Below, piece after piece: positions 16,526 to 25,540 of a stretch of DNA of 64,000 nt. Under the pieces are notes generated by a model. That model searched no databases and was not told the DNA's origin. It saw only the letters and a program-made list of their open reading frames with translations. Source of the DNA: Hymenobacter duratus (lineage in GTDB: Bacteria > Bacteroidota > Bacteroidia > Cytophagales > Hymenobacteraceae); NCBI RefSeq assembly GCF_014698995.1, contig NZ_JACWZZ010000004.1, forward strand, positions 124,001 through 188,000, written 5' to 3'. Each line of letters opens with the position of its first letter. The first letter of the stretch is position 1. Both the position numbers and the translations under genes were made by a program.

Positions 16526-18106
16526 TTATTTCGCCGCAATGGCTGCCAACGCTGCCTCTGCGCACCGCTCGCCGTCCATGGCGGCCGACACAATGCCGCC
16601 GGCGTAGCCCGCGCCCTCGCCGCACGGAAACAGGCCGCGCACCTCGGGGTGCTGCAGCGTGTCCCGGTCGCGCGGAATACGCACGGGAGAGGAGGTGCGG
16701 CTTTCCACGCCCACAATCTGAGCGGCATTGGTGGCGTAGCCCGGTATCTTCTGCCCGAAATTGCGGAAGCCTTGGCGCAGCCGCTCGGCCAAGCCAGTGC
16801 CCAGCACCTCATCCATGGCCACGGGCACCAAACCGGGCTGGTAGCTGGTTTCCAGTAGCTCCGCCGACACGCTGCCTTTCAGGAAGTCGCCGAGACGCTG
16901 GGCGGGGGCCAACTGGGTGTTGCCGGCCAAGCGGCAGGCGCGCTGCTCTATTTGCTGCTGCAGCCGCAGCCCTGCCAGGGACCCGTACTGGCGCAGGTCC
17001 ATGTCTTCGAGCTCAACGGCGGCCACAATGCCCGAGTTGGCAAAGCGGGAGTCGCGGCGGCTGGGGCTCATGCCGTTCACCACCACCTCGCCGGGCGCCG
17101 TAGCCGAGGGCACGATAAAGCCGCCGGGGCACATGCAGAACGAAAACACGCCCCGCTGCCGGCCCTGCACCTGCGTCTGGTGCACCAGCGCGTAGGACGC
17201 GGCCGGCAAATCACCCCGCTCACTCAGGCGGTACTGGGCGCGGTCAATCAACTCCTGCTGGTGCTCGACGCGCACGCCCAGCGCAAACGGCTTGGCCTCA
17301 ATAAGCACGCCGCGCCGGTGCAGCAGCTCGTAAATGTCGCGGGCCGAGTGGCCGGTGGCCAGAATCACAGCATCGGCTTCCAGGGCTTCGCCGCTGGCCG
17401 TCACGACGCCGCGCAGGTGGTTGTTTTCCAGAATCAGGTCGTCGACGCGGGTTTCGAAGCGCACTTCGCCGCCGGCCTGCCGGATACTTTCGCGCAGTGC
17501 GGCCACCACGTAGGGCAGCTTGTTGGTGCCGATGTGCGGGTGGGCATCCACCAGAATATCGGGGGTGGCGCCGTGCTGCACCAACAGGCGCAGAATGCGG
17601 CCGACGTCGCCGCGCTTGGTGGCGCGAGTATAGAGCTTACCGTCGGAATAGGTGCCCGCGCCGCCTTCGCCGAAGCAATAGTTGGAGTCGGGGTTGACGA
17701 GGTGCTCCTTATTAAGCGCGGCCAGGTCGCGGCGGCGGGTGCGCACATCTTTGCCGCGCTCCAATACAATCGGCTTCAGGCCCAGCTCGATGCAGCGCAA
17801 CGCGGCGAAGAGCCCCGCCGAGCCGGCCCCGACGATAATAACCGAGCGGCGCGCCCGGCTGACATCCGGGTACTGAAACCACGGGCCGAACAGGTCGGCG
17901 GGCGGGGGCGTCTGGTAGATGTCGGCGCGCAGGCGAACCAGCGGCTGGCGGCCGCGCGCATCAATGGAGCGTTTGCGCAGGTGTACGAAATCGGCCTGGC
18001 CGGGATGCAGGCCGGCCGCTTCCAGCAGGGCCCGGTAGCGGGCAAACTCGTCGTAGGCGACAGAAGGAGGCAGCAGTACCTCAATCTCACGAAGTAAATC
18101 AGACAT
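16526..18106 (-). CDS. FAD-dependent dehydrogenase (COG2509-type NAD(P)/FAD oxidoreductase)
   Basis: The protein has 526 residues. After an ~85-residue N-terminal domain rich in basic residues (VHLRKRSIDARGRQPLVRLR) comes a dinucleotide-binding motif VIIVGAGSAGLF (89-100), then GLKPIVLERG. CFGEGGAGTYSDGKLYTR is a hallmark of this family, and the C-terminal FAD motif GLFPCGEGAGYAGGIVSAAM is present. The family is annotated as uncharacterised FAD-utilising dehydrogenase, so the substrate is unknown. The length matches family members. It lies upstream of the CoA-binding protein gene in the same direction. Confidence 0.9.
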   Translation of the reverse strand: MSDLLREIEVLLPPSVAYDEFARYRALLEAAGLHPGQADFVHLRKRSIDARGRQPLVRLRADIYQTPPPADLFGPWFQYPDVSRARRSVIIVGAGSAGLFAALRCIELGLKPIVLERGKDVRTRRRDLAALNKEHLVNPDSNYCFGEGGAGTYSDGKLYTRATKRGDVGRILRLLVQHGATPDILVDAHPHIGTNKLPYVVAALRESIRQAGGEVRFETRVDDLILENNHLRGVVTASGEALEADAVILATGHSARDIYELLHRRGVLIEAKPFALGVRVEHQQELIDRAQYRLSERGDLPAASYALVHQTQVQGRQRGVFSFCMCPGGFIVPSATAPGEVVVNGMSPSRRDSRFANSGIVAAVELEDMDLRQYGSLAGLRLQQQIEQRACRLAGNTQLAPAQRLGDFLKGSVSAELLETSYQPGLVPVAMDEVLGTGLAERLRQGFRNFGQKIPGYATNAAQIVGVESRTSSPVRIPRDRDTLQHPEVRGLFPCGEGAGYAGGIVSAAMDGERCAEAALAAIAAK

Positions 18107-18288
18107 AGAACAGGTGAAAGGTGGCTATCCTTTGGACCACAACATGAGCCGCTCCGGAAGGAGCAGAAACTGGAAAAAGCTCAAAATTACGCAGAAAGAC
18201 GCAGGTGCCGCCAAGTGCCGACCGGAAACTTACCGGGCAGCAGCAGGGAAGATGCCCGGCAGTGGAAGCCAGACGCGCATCGGTCTGA

Positions 18289-20052
18289 TTAACATTCCGA
18301 AGTGGAAAGAACCTGTTCTACCGTACCACTGGCATCCTGCAGCACCGGCATAGCCGCCAGCGGAACCAGATAGTTGGGGCCACCGCGCTGGTAGACGTCC
18401 CAGAGCAGTTGAGCCCGGCGCTGCACTTCTGCCTCACGGGAGTCGGGCCGGGGCGGGTATTTCTCGAACCGCCGCAACAGCTGGTAGCAAAGCGTAATTT
18501 CGGCGCTGGCTACAATAGCCGGCAGGCGCCACTTGTCCTGCTGCCACCAGAGCGTCGTGCCCATCTTCCGCGCGCTGTCGATGGTGGGAAATACGGCGGC
18601 CAGCTGCTGTCTGACCCGAGGCTTTTTCGGAACCTCCTTCTTTTGCTTCTTGCTTATCCTATCCGTCTGAAGCTCGAAGTCGTTGGCAATGGCGCCGATG
18701 ATGCTGCTCACAATCTGATAAGCCGGCTTGCTCCCGCCGGGCTGCCGATACAGCTGCTCGTAGTTCTGGCTGCGTACCCGGCGCATAAATACCGAGGTCA
18801 GGAGCTTGAGGGTACTGCCGAGCCGCAGGACCAACAGCTGCCTGAGCTGCGGCACGGATAAGCGGGCCAGCCGCGGCAATACCCAGTCCGGGAGGTTTGG
18901 GCTCTGGCTGTGCAGCAGCCGGCGGAGCTTGCCAATTCCCCAGCCCGCTACCAGCAGCCCGAGGGCGCCCACCGTTCCCAGGCCAGCCAGCACACCACTG
19001 AAAAACGGGGAAGTGCCGGCCCCATGTAGCTGCCAGGCACCTAGCCCCAACCCAGCCACCAGCACGACCAGCAGCAAAGCCAGTTGCCACAGTTTAGGGG
19101 CCCAGGCAGCGTGAGATAGTGGCAGGGGTGGTTGGTAGATATCCTTGTCAGCGCCCCCGACATCGGCCACCAGAAACAGCGTGGTCGGCTGCAGCAGTGC
19201 CGCCTGCTGGGCCGAGTGGCTAAGCTGCACCTGCTCTAAGTGGCGGCTGTTGCGCTCATTAGCCACCAGCAGGCTGTCGATTCCCTGGTTGTCATAAATG
19301 CCGCCATCGAGTAGCGCCACCCGGTCGGAAGTGCGCCGGCCGCCCTTGGTCAGCAGCTGAGTGGGTGGGCTGCCGGGAAAGAAGTCATCGGGCAGCACCA
19401 GCGGCTCAAACCCGCCGGGAAAGCACGAGGAAGCAGCCACTACATCTCCGAGGCGCAGCTTGCGGGCGTGTTCGGCGGGAAGGCTCACGTTGCCGTTGCC
19501 GATGGCATAGGTTTCGCGGGTTTTGCCTTTAGGGGCTGGTAGATAGGCGCTATGCTGGAAGCGGAATGCTAGGCCCGAATACATTTCCGTGGCACCGAAG
19601 ATGAGGCTTTGCAAATGGAAAGGAGCCTGCGCCGACGCGTCGGGCTCCCAGAACATGCCCAGTCGCGCTTCACCATATAGGTGCTGGTTGTAGGTCTCCG
19701 CAAAAGCCTGGATGAGCTTGTACTGGGTGCCACCCGCCCGCATGCCGGCTTCCCACTGGGCTAGTGCCTGGGGCAATATAGCGTCCTGCTCCAGCAGCTT
19801 GTAGAAGTCGTGGTAGATGTCGGGGAAGGTATGGCCGGACTTGCGGCGCATGGCATAATAGGCCCCTGTGATAGTGCCGCCGGACGCAGTAGAGAGCATG
19901 TGTACCTGCTCCAGCAGCCCCAGTTGGTACAGGGCTTTCAGGGTGCCCAAGCTGTAGGCCGAAGCCCGAAAGCCGCCGCCGGACAGGCTCAGTGCAATAC
20001 GGTCAAAAACAGAATCATTGGAACTGCCGGCCAGCGGCTGTGGCGAAATCAT
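18289..20052 (-). CDS. Membrane-anchored patatin-like phospholipase
   Basis: The protein has 587 residues from the ATG at 20052. The frame is open 48 codons further upstream, but those residues are unlike a patatin start. The oxyanion loop SGGGFRASAYSLGTLKAL, the nucleophile segment STASGGTITGAYY and the catalytic Asp in ALLDGGIYDNQGID form the Ser-Asp dyad of patatins. Two hydrophobic segments follow the catalytic domain (LWQLALLLVVLVAGLGLGAW and FFSGVLAGLGTVGALGLLVA), so it is probably anchored in the inner membrane. The C-terminal region is basic (RISKKQKKEVPKKPRVRQQL). It should hydrolyse acyl esters of phospholipids. Bacterial patatins range from lipid-turnover enzymes to effectors, and the context does not decide between these. 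Confidence 0.85.
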   Translation of the reverse strand: MISPQPLAGSSNDSVFDRIALSLSGGGFRASAYSLGTLKALYQLGLLEQVHMLSTASGGTITGAYYAMRRKSGHTFPDIYHDFYKLLEQDAILPQALAQWEAGMRAGGTQYKLIQAFAETYNQHLYGEARLGMFWEPDASAQAPFHLQSLIFGATEMYSGLAFRFQHSAYLPAPKGKTRETYAIGNGNVSLPAEHARKLRLGDVVAASSCFPGGFEPLVLPDDFFPGSPPTQLLTKGGRRTSDRVALLDGGIYDNQGIDSLLVANERNSRHLEQVQLSHSAQQAALLQPTTLFLVADVGGADKDIYQPPLPLSHAAWAPKLWQLALLLVVLVAGLGLGAWQLHGAGTSPFFSGVLAGLGTVGALGLLVAGWGIGKLRRLLHSQSPNLPDWVLPRLARLSVPQLRQLLVLRLGSTLKLLTSVFMRRVRSQNYEQLYRQPGGSKPAYQIVSSIIGAIANDFELQTDRISKKQKKEVPKKPRVRQQLAAVFPTIDSARKMGTTLWWQQDKWRLPAIVASAEITLCYQLLRRFEKYPPRPDSREAEVQRRAQLLWDVYQRGGPNYLVPLAAMPVLQDASGTVEQVLSTSEC

Positions 20053-20252
20053 AGCGGGAGGTAAACAATAGCGGAACTGCCAAGCAATATTGGAGAAGAT
20101 ATCTATACTAAAGAAGTACGCCCTTTCCTTACGGCTGAGCTTTGACGGGTCAGAGTCGGCCTCTGGAGAACATAAGTCGTGGTGCTGCCTTAGCATCAGC
20201 CTGCTACTGGTTCTACTTACTTAGCCGTTTCTCTCAAGTAGCCGAACACAAA

Positions 20253-20292
20253 ACAAGCCCGCTACAACCATTGGAGGCTGCAGCGGGCTTGT
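20253..20292 (-). terminator. Terminator of the 104-residue gene
   Basis: An 11-bp inverted repeat (ACAAGCCCGCT / AGCGGGCTTGT) with an 18-nt loop is followed in the minus direction by TTTGTG. It lies just downstream of the stop codon at 20312. Confidence 0.7.
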
Positions 20293-20311
20293 AATAGGAG
20301 AACTACGTTGG

Positions 20312-20626
20312 CTAATCCAAGGGGCGGGCTGGGCCGTCGTGGTTGGTCTTGCGGGGCCAGAACTTCTCCATCGACTGATTGAAGGAGGTAAGCACCTGGG
20401 CGCGTACTTCGCCGGAGCTGTGGCGCAGCAACTCGCCCAGCATGTGCCGGTACATTTCAGTGGTAGCCTCCAGTCCTTTGGCACTCACGAGGCCGTGGTG
20501 CAGCAGGTCGCAGTTTGCAGCAATGGAATTTGAGACTGACTCCGTCAGTTCTTCCCGGGCCTGGTCGGCCTCTTTAAACGATTGTTCCAAACGCGCGCTG
20601 ATAAGGTTATTCTGCTGCTGATCCAT
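20312..20626 (-). CDS. Small hypothetical protein, helical
   Basis: The protein has 104 residues and is not recognised. It is hydrophilic, predicted helical (ISARLEQSFKEADQAREELT and LEATTEMYRHMLGELLRHSS), with no signal peptide, transmembrane segment or cysteine pair. The final 15 residues are basic/polar and probably disordered. A good terminator directly follows it and the patatin gene lies beyond, so it is likely monocistronic. Coding potential is supported by isolation on its strand and by the terminator. Confidence 0.6.
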   Translation of the reverse strand: MDQQQNNLISARLEQSFKEADQAREELTESVSNSIAANCDLLHHGLVSAKGLEATTEMYRHMLGELLRHSSGEVRAQVLTSFNQSMEKFWPRKTNHDGPARPLD

Positions 20627-20779
20627 ATACTACAGAGGAGAAGACAGGTGACAGGTGGCCCCTGAACTGAAAACCAGTACTGTAAAGTTCAGCTCGGATA
20701 TACGAAAAACCAGAGCGGAACGATACAGCCTGCCTAAACCACTATTGTATTGGCTTTGGCCATTGAGGATGCCAAAAAA

Positions 20780-21172
20780 TTATACGGGCATGATGCGCAC
20801 CGGCCGCTTGTCTTGGTCGATGGCGACGAAGGTGAACAGGCCCGATACGGCTTTAATGCGCTCCTCGGAATACATCTGCTCCACAAACAGCTCCACGCGC
20901 ACCTGCAGGCTGGTATTGCCCACGCGGACGACGTTGCCGATCAGCTCGACGAGCGTGCCGCCGGGAATGGGGTGCGTGAAATCTACCTTGTCGGAGGATA
21001 CCGTGACCATCTTGAGGCGGCTGAAGCGGGTAGCCGTGATGAAAGCCACCTCGTCCATCATGTGCAGGGTGGTGCCCCCGAACAGCGTGTCGTAGTGGTT
21101 GGTGGTATTGGGGAAAACGGCTTTGAAGATGCGCGTTTCGGCAGCGGCAATTTTGGCTTCGAGAGAAGGCAT
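20780..21172 (-). CDS. Acyl-CoA thioesterase, hotdog fold (YciA-like)
   Basis: The protein has 130 residues from the ATG at 21172 (MPSLEAKIAAAETRIFKAVF). The core NHYDTLFGGTTLHMMDEVAF is the acyl-CoA hydrolase signature, with the Asn and Asp residues used in catalysis. VDFTHPIPGGTLVELIGNVV and SLQVRVELFVEQM continue the hotdog sheet. It hydrolyses acyl-CoA to free acid and CoA. The same frame is open upstream to an ATG at 21346, only 8 nt from the end of a cobalamin riboswitch on this strand. Those 58 extra residues do not resemble the family, so the short start is preferred. This is the first gene downstream of the riboswitch. Confidence 0.9.
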   Translation of the reverse strand: MPSLEAKIAAAETRIFKAVFPNTTNHYDTLFGGTTLHMMDEVAFITATRFSRLKMVTVSSDKVDFTHPIPGGTLVELIGNVVRVGNTSLQVRVELFVEQMYSEERIKAVSGLFTFVAIDQDKRPVRIMPV

Positions 21173-21353
21173 AGAATAGAGGGAAAAGAGGAAAAGAAAC
21201 TCCCTTGCCCGATATCCGGAACCTGCCTCCCCTGAAAAATGCCCACCGGCTACCGCACACGCGCCGGCCCCGGCCTGCTCGCGCAAACCCGGCCCCAAGG
21301 GCGCGTCAGTACCCGACAAGACCCTTTTTCGCGAAGGCAGCCTCATCAATGCA

Positions 21354-21526
21354 GCGGAAAGCAGGTCTCCTGACTTGTCCCATTTTCACCGTCCTTCTCA
21401 GCGGGCCAGGGCCTGCCAATGGAATTGTATTTGGTGAAAACTGCGCGGGACTTACAGTAGCGCGTCTGTCCGGGATTTGCACCCGGTTCCCTTTTCATGC
21501 TGGTAGTACCCAGCAACCTTCCGCCG
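21354..21526 (-). promoter_or_regulatory. Cobalamin (B12) riboswitch
   Basis: Read on the minus strand, the segment contains GGGAACCGGGTGCAAATCCC, GACAGACGCGCTACTGTAAG and AAGTCAGGAGACCTGC (complement of 21361-21376), all core consensus elements of cobalamin riboswitches. The ends pair as a closing stem (GCGGAAG with TTTCCGC). The nearest downstream gene on this strand is the acyl-CoA thioesterase, 181 nt away. No U-tract terminator is obvious between them, so control could act on translation initiation. Confidence 0.93.
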
Positions 21527-21632
21527 TCTGACTGGAAATCAAACAAAGAATACGGCCGCGAAGGTAACCCACTAAACCAAATGCGCCGGGCTCACGGCCT
21601 GTTCTGAAGCGGCCAGGTGTTACTTTGCCGCC

Positions 21633-22970
21633 ATGCAGACGACTACTTCCGCGCCCGCCGGCCGCAGCATGGCATCCCGTATCCGCTCCATCTTCAGCGG
21701 CTCCGTCGGCAACCTAGTCGAGTGGTACGACTGGTACGTGTACTCGGCTTTCGCGCTGTATTTCGCGCCGTCGTTCTTTCCTGAAGGCAATCAGACCGCC
21801 CAGTTGCTCAATTCGGCGGCCATTTTTGCGGTGGGGTTTCTGATGCGGCCGCTCGGTGGCTGGCTAATGGGCCTCTATGCCGACCGCGCCGGCCGTAAAG
21901 CGGCACTGCTGGCCTCGGTGCTGCTCATGTGCGGCGGCTCCCTGCTGATTGCCGTTACGCCCACTTACCGCCAGATTGGGGTGGCGGCGCCGGTGCTGCT
22001 GGTGCTGGCACGGCTGCTACAGGGCTTGAGCGTGGGCGGCGAATATGGCACCTCAGCCACCTACCTGAGCGAAATGGCCGACCAGCGCAACCGGGGCTTT
22101 TTCTCCAGTTTTCAGTACGTAACCCTGATTGCCGGTCAGCTGCTGGCGCTGCTTGTGCAGATTGGGCTGCAGCAGCTCCTGACCCCAGCTGAATTGCAGG
22201 CCTGGGGCTGGCGCGTGCCCTTCGCCATCGGGGCGGGCGCGGCCCTGGTGGCCCTGTACCTGCGCCGGACCATGGAAGAAACCGATGCCTTCACACGCCA
22301 GACTGCTGCCGAAGCCAAAACAGAAGCCAGTGGGCCCCAACCGGCCCAGCCCGGTAAGCTCACCGTGCTGCTGCGCTACCCGCGCGAGGTGCTGACGGTG
22401 GTAGGCCTCACGCTGGGCGGTACGGTGGTGTTCTACACCTTCACGACGTACACCCAGAAGTTTCTGGTGAATACCGCCGGCTTCAGCAAAGACCAGGCAA
22501 CGCTCGTCTCGTTTGGGGCGCTGGGCATGGCCATGCTGCTGCAGCCGCTGCTGGGGGCGCTGTCGGATAGGGTGGGGCGGCGGCCGGTGCTGCTGTTCTT
22601 TGGCATCGGGGCCACGCTGGGCACCGTGCCCCTGATGACGTGGCTGGGGCAGGCCAGTAGCCCGGGCGCGGCATTCGGGCTGCTGGTAGTGGCCCTGGTG
22701 ATTGTGAGCGGCTATACCTCCATCAACGCCGTGGTGAAGGCCGAGCTGTTTCCGACGGAAATACGGGCGCTGGGCGTAGGGCTGCCGTATGCGCTTACGG
22801 TGGCTATTTTCGGCGGCTCGGCCGAGTATGTGGCGTTGCTGGCCAAGAGTAAAGGCGTGGAAAGCTGGTTTTACTGGTACGTGACGGCCTGCGCGGCTAT
22901 TTCGCTGGTGGTGTACCTGCGCATGGCCGACACGCGCGATACATCCCGGATGAACAATGAGGAGCAGTAG
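21633..22970 (+). CDS. MFS transporter, metabolite:H+ symporter (KgtP/ShiA-like)
   Basis: The protein has 445 residues and about 12 transmembrane helices. The start GNLVEWYDWYVYSAFALYF is typical of the MHS branch (alpha-ketoglutarate, proline/betaine, citrate or shikimate permeases). The loop 2-3 motif LYADRAGRKAALL, RLLQGLSVGGEYGTSATYLS and the repeated motif LSDRVGRRPVLLFF before helix 9 are all visible. It should import an organic acid or zwitterion with protons; the substrate cannot be read from sequence. It is divergent from the riboswitch-controlled thioesterase unit, with ~105 bp between them for two promoters. Confidence 0.9.
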   Translation: MQTTTSAPAGRSMASRIRSIFSGSVGNLVEWYDWYVYSAFALYFAPSFFPEGNQTAQLLNSAAIFAVGFLMRPLGGWLMGLYADRAGRKAALLASVLLMCGGSLLIAVTPTYRQIGVAAPVLLVLARLLQGLSVGGEYGTSATYLSEMADQRNRGFFSSFQYVTLIAGQLLALLVQIGLQQLLTPAELQAWGWRVPFAIGAGAALVALYLRRTMEETDAFTRQTAAEAKTEASGPQPAQPGKLTVLLRYPREVLTVVGLTLGGTVVFYTFTTYTQKFLVNTAGFSKDQATLVSFGALGMAMLLQPLLGALSDRVGRRPVLLFFGIGATLGTVPLMTWLGQASSPGAAFGLLVVALVIVSGYTSINAVVKAELFPTEIRALGVGLPYALTVAIFGGSAEYVALLAKSKGVESWFYWYVTACAAISLVVYLRMADTRDTSRMNNEEQ

Positions 22971-23187
22971 GGCCAGCGTACAGTAGCTGGAAGGGCGGCG
23001 TAGAGTTACTGTCCGGCTAGAGGTTGCGTACAAGGATCTGGCGCTAGTGTAGCGGAATCTGTATATTGGATGATTGCCAGATGGTGCTGCCGCGTGGACG
23101 GGTGAGGTGGTTGAAAGCGGTGGAATGATTCCAGGCAGTCTGACTAGTGCGCGTACTCTTCTTTCACCAACCTTTCTCTCCCCACTC

Positions 23188-23757
23188 ATGAAAAAGCCCT
23201 CGTATTACCGCCTGTTTTCCGCCTGCTGGCTACTGATTCTGGTATTGCTGTCCGGCTCGGCTTTCGCCCAAGACCAGATGGCCGGCAAGAAACCCGAGGA
23301 TAAGTCGAAGCGGCCGAGCCCGCCGGCTACCGTTTCCGCTACCATCAACGGCGTGCCCGTCACCATCGACTACAGCCGCCCACATTCCAAGGGGCGGCAG
23401 GTATTCGGCAAGCTGGTGCCCTACAGCGAGGTCTGGCGTACGGGCGCCAATGAGGCTACCACGTTCAAAATAGAAAAAGCGGCCGTCATCAATGGTCAGA
23501 CGCTGCCCGCGGGCATGTACGCCCTCTTCACCATTCCCGGCCCCGACGAGTGGACCATCATCTTCAACCGGGAGTTTAAGCAGTGGGGCGCATACGAATA
23601 TAAGTCAGGCGAAGACGCGCTGCGTATCAAGGTGAAACCTACCAAGCTGGCGCAGCCCGTCGAGCAGTTCACCATCACCGCCGACGCCAGCGGCCCCGTC
23701 CGGATGATGTGGGAAAACACGCAGGCGGAGTTCGTAGTCAGCGGCCCGGCCAAGTAG
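23188..23757 (+). CDS. DUF2911 domain periplasmic protein
   Basis: The protein has 189 residues from the ATG at 23188, which starts a signal peptide (MKKPSYYRLFSACWLLILVL, ending near SAFAQ); an upstream in-frame ATG is less likely. The mature part carries the DUF2911 pattern VTIDYSRPHSKGRQVFGKLV, YSEVWRTGANEATTFKIEK and LPAGMYALFTIPGPDEW, IIFNREFKQWGAYEY. DUF2911 proteins are common secreted proteins of Bacteroidota with unknown function. The gene is monocistronic, with a 217-bp upstream region and a GC-rich hairpin downstream. Confidence 0.88.
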   Translation: MKKPSYYRLFSACWLLILVLLSGSAFAQDQMAGKKPEDKSKRPSPPATVSATINGVPVTIDYSRPHSKGRQVFGKLVPYSEVWRTGANEATTFKIEKAAVINGQTLPAGMYALFTIPGPDEWTIIFNREFKQWGAYEYKSGEDALRIKVKPTKLAQPVEQFTITADASGPVRMMWENTQAEFVVSGPAK

Positions 23758-23780
23758 ACGCCAGACGCACCAGAAACGGC

Positions 23781-23822
23781 CCGGCCGCCGTTCCTCGCCC
23801 AGGTGGCAGGAGCGGCGGCCGG
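23781..23822 (+). terminator. GC-rich hairpin after the DUF2911 gene
   Basis: A 10-bp perfect GC inverted repeat (CCGGCCGCCG / CGGCGGCCGG) with a 22-nt loop is followed by ACTGTTTCGG, a weak T-tract. It lies 24 bp after the stop codon and could also serve the convergent small gene. Confidence 0.45.
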
Positions 23823-23852
23823 ACTGTTTCGGCGCCAGCACGGGCAGTTGTT

Positions 23853-24053
23853 CTATTGCTGCCTGGTATCGGGAGAAGAAGGATGGGAAGGTGGATGGCG
23901 GTAGGCCGAAACCAGCAGCAACGTGGCAATTGGCCCGATGAGCAAGGATATGAGAAACCAATTGACGCCACTGCGCTGCTTGCTCTGCGCAATGGCAGCA
24001 TTGATAAGGGCCAGGCTACCCCAGCCAACGCTGCTTTCTTTATCCGGAGCCAT
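23853..24053 (-). CDS. Small single-pass membrane protein
   Basis: The protein has 66 residues and is not assigned to a named family. The sequence NAAIAQSKQRSGVNWFLISL, then LIGPIATLLLV, fits the common short pattern AxxKGRSxxxWFxLGxLxGPxAxLLL seen in many small bacterial membrane proteins. The tail (YRHPPSHPSSPDTRQQ) is polar. It lies between the DUF2911 gene and kynA on the kynA strand, 58 bp downstream of the kynA stop, so it may be its second cistron. Short length limits confidence. Confidence 0.6.
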   Translation of the reverse strand: MAPDKESSVGWGSLALINAAIAQSKQRSGVNWFLISLLIGPIATLLLVSAYRHPPSHPSSPDTRQQ

Positions 24054-24111
24054 ACGAGAAGCTAGTTCAGAGTATCAGAATATCAAATGACACGGGCATT
24101 GGCAGCGGCCT

Positions 24112-25092
24112 CTACGCCCGCACGGCTTCTTCCAGGATGCTTTCCACCCAGCTTTTGCCCCAGTCCTCCAGCTCCTGCTCGGTCCAGATCTGGGGGTAGA
24201 AGATGCGGCGCTGGAACTTGGGAGGCAGGTACTTCTTCCAGTTGGTGCCGCCGGTAGCGGCCAGGGAGGTGGGGTGGCGCTCCAAGTAGCGCACCGCCGA
24301 CTTGAAGTGCATCAGCGGCCAGTTGACGTTTACGTTCACGTCCAGCTGCTTAAGCTGACGCAGCAGCCGCGGGTTTTCTCGCTCCTCCGCCGGCAGGCGC
24401 TGAATTACACTCCACACGTTCCGCTCGTGGTATTCGGCGGCGTGTGCTACCAGCTGCTGGGTATATTTTTCCTCGAACTGAACCAGGGTAAGCGCCTTTG
24501 CGCCAGTTTCTTCTATGGTGGCACCCGCTTTCCAGTAGATGCAGCCCATCAGCTCATCGTGGGCGGCGGCTTCGCCCAGCAGACGGCGCTTCTCTTTGTC
24601 GAGCAGGTTGTCGATGTTGGTGCTGGCTATTTCAATCATGCGGTACTGCACGCTCTGGAAACCGGAAGCCGGCATCAGCGACATCCGGAATTTCAGGAAC
24701 TGCTGCTTGTCCATGCCGTCTACCATCACATCAAACGAGTCGATGAGGTTTTCGAAGTAGCGGTTGATGCGGCCCAGGCGCAGAACCAGCTCCTGCACGG
24801 TAGGCTCCCGCAGCTGCCCGATCTGCTCGTACTCGCAGAGACAGAGCTTGAAATACAGCTCCGTAATCTGGTGGTACATGATAAAGATTCGCTCGTCGGG
24901 AATCTTGGTGAGCGGGCGCTGCAGGCTCAGCAGCGTGTCGAGGCCGATGTAGTCCCAATAGTTGACGTAGTCAGCATAGTAGAGGCCTTCAAGGTAAGCA
25001 GCCAGGTCCTGACTATCAGCGGAATACTTTCCCTGTAGTCGGCGGAGCTGCTCGAAGACGGCGGGCGAAAATTCGTCCTGTGGGGTGGGCAT
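24112..25092 (-). CDS. kynA: Tryptophan 2,3-dioxygenase
   Basis: The protein has 326 residues. YADYVNYWDYIGLDTLLSLQ and the substrate/heme pocket segment IFIMYHQITELYFKL, then FDVMVDGMDKQQFLKFRMSL with ASGFQSVQYRMIE, are hallmarks of tryptophan 2,3-dioxygenase. A C-terminal segment near LMHFKSAVRYLERHP, TGGTNWKKYLPPKFQRRIF supplies the remaining conserved residues. The cytoplasmic heme enzyme opens the indole ring of L-Trp to N-formylkynurenine, the first step of the kynurenine route. No other kynurenine genes are adjacent. Length and start agree with the family. Confidence 0.95.
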   Translation of the reverse strand: MPTPQDEFSPAVFEQLRRLQGKYSADSQDLAAYLEGLYYADYVNYWDYIGLDTLLSLQRPLTKIPDERIFIMYHQITELYFKLCLCEYEQIGQLREPTVQELVLRLGRINRYFENLIDSFDVMVDGMDKQQFLKFRMSLMPASGFQSVQYRMIEIASTNIDNLLDKEKRRLLGEAAAHDELMGCIYWKAGATIEETGAKALTLVQFEEKYTQQLVAHAAEYHERNVWSVIQRLPAEERENPRLLRQLKQLDVNVNVNWPLMHFKSAVRYLERHPTSLAATGGTNWKKYLPPKFQRRIFYPQIWTEQELEDWGKSWVESILEEAVRA

Positions 25093-25540
25093 AAAGGGGT
25101 GGGGTGGGTGGGATGGAGGGGTAATCTGGGTACAAGGAACGAAAAAGCGGCCGGAACTGCTAGCCGCAAACTACCCTATACCAGGCCAGCCGCTACTAGG
25201 GATTGGCTGGGCCTGTGCAACTCAATTTCAGGCGAAAATTTTCTGTTTGGTGCGGATGGCTTCGGGCAGACTACACTGTGTCTGGCACCGCTGGTTAGCG
25301 GTATCGGTCATCAGAATACAGCAAAAAACGCGTCCTGCAAGCCAGCTGCCAGATATTAGCAGCATGATGCTATTAATTGAATATATAGTTATAATTACAT
25401 ATCTGTTTCATAGCCACAAACGCATACTTACAGCATCTTATATCGGGGTTGAGGGCAGCGTCGGAGTATGCCACGGCAGTGTCCGATACGCTGGTTGCCC
25501 GCCCCCCGTGCCGCCTGTTCAGCTGAGACAAGCCCCGCTA
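25093..25540. other. 448-bp gene-free region upstream of the histidine kinase
   Basis: The region lies between the divergent kynA and histidine kinase genes. It includes an AT-rich block around 25365-25440 that probably carries the kinase promoter. The kinase frame is open through it, but the residues show no domain. No repeats or RNA elements recognised. Confidence 0.5.

Noticed and set aside
16952..18097. 381-codon plus-strand frame
   Set aside because: Antisense to the FAD dehydrogenase, no motifs.
22053..23189. 378-codon minus-strand frame
   Set aside because: Antisense to the MFS transporter; composition rich in His/Gln/Arg typical of a shadow.
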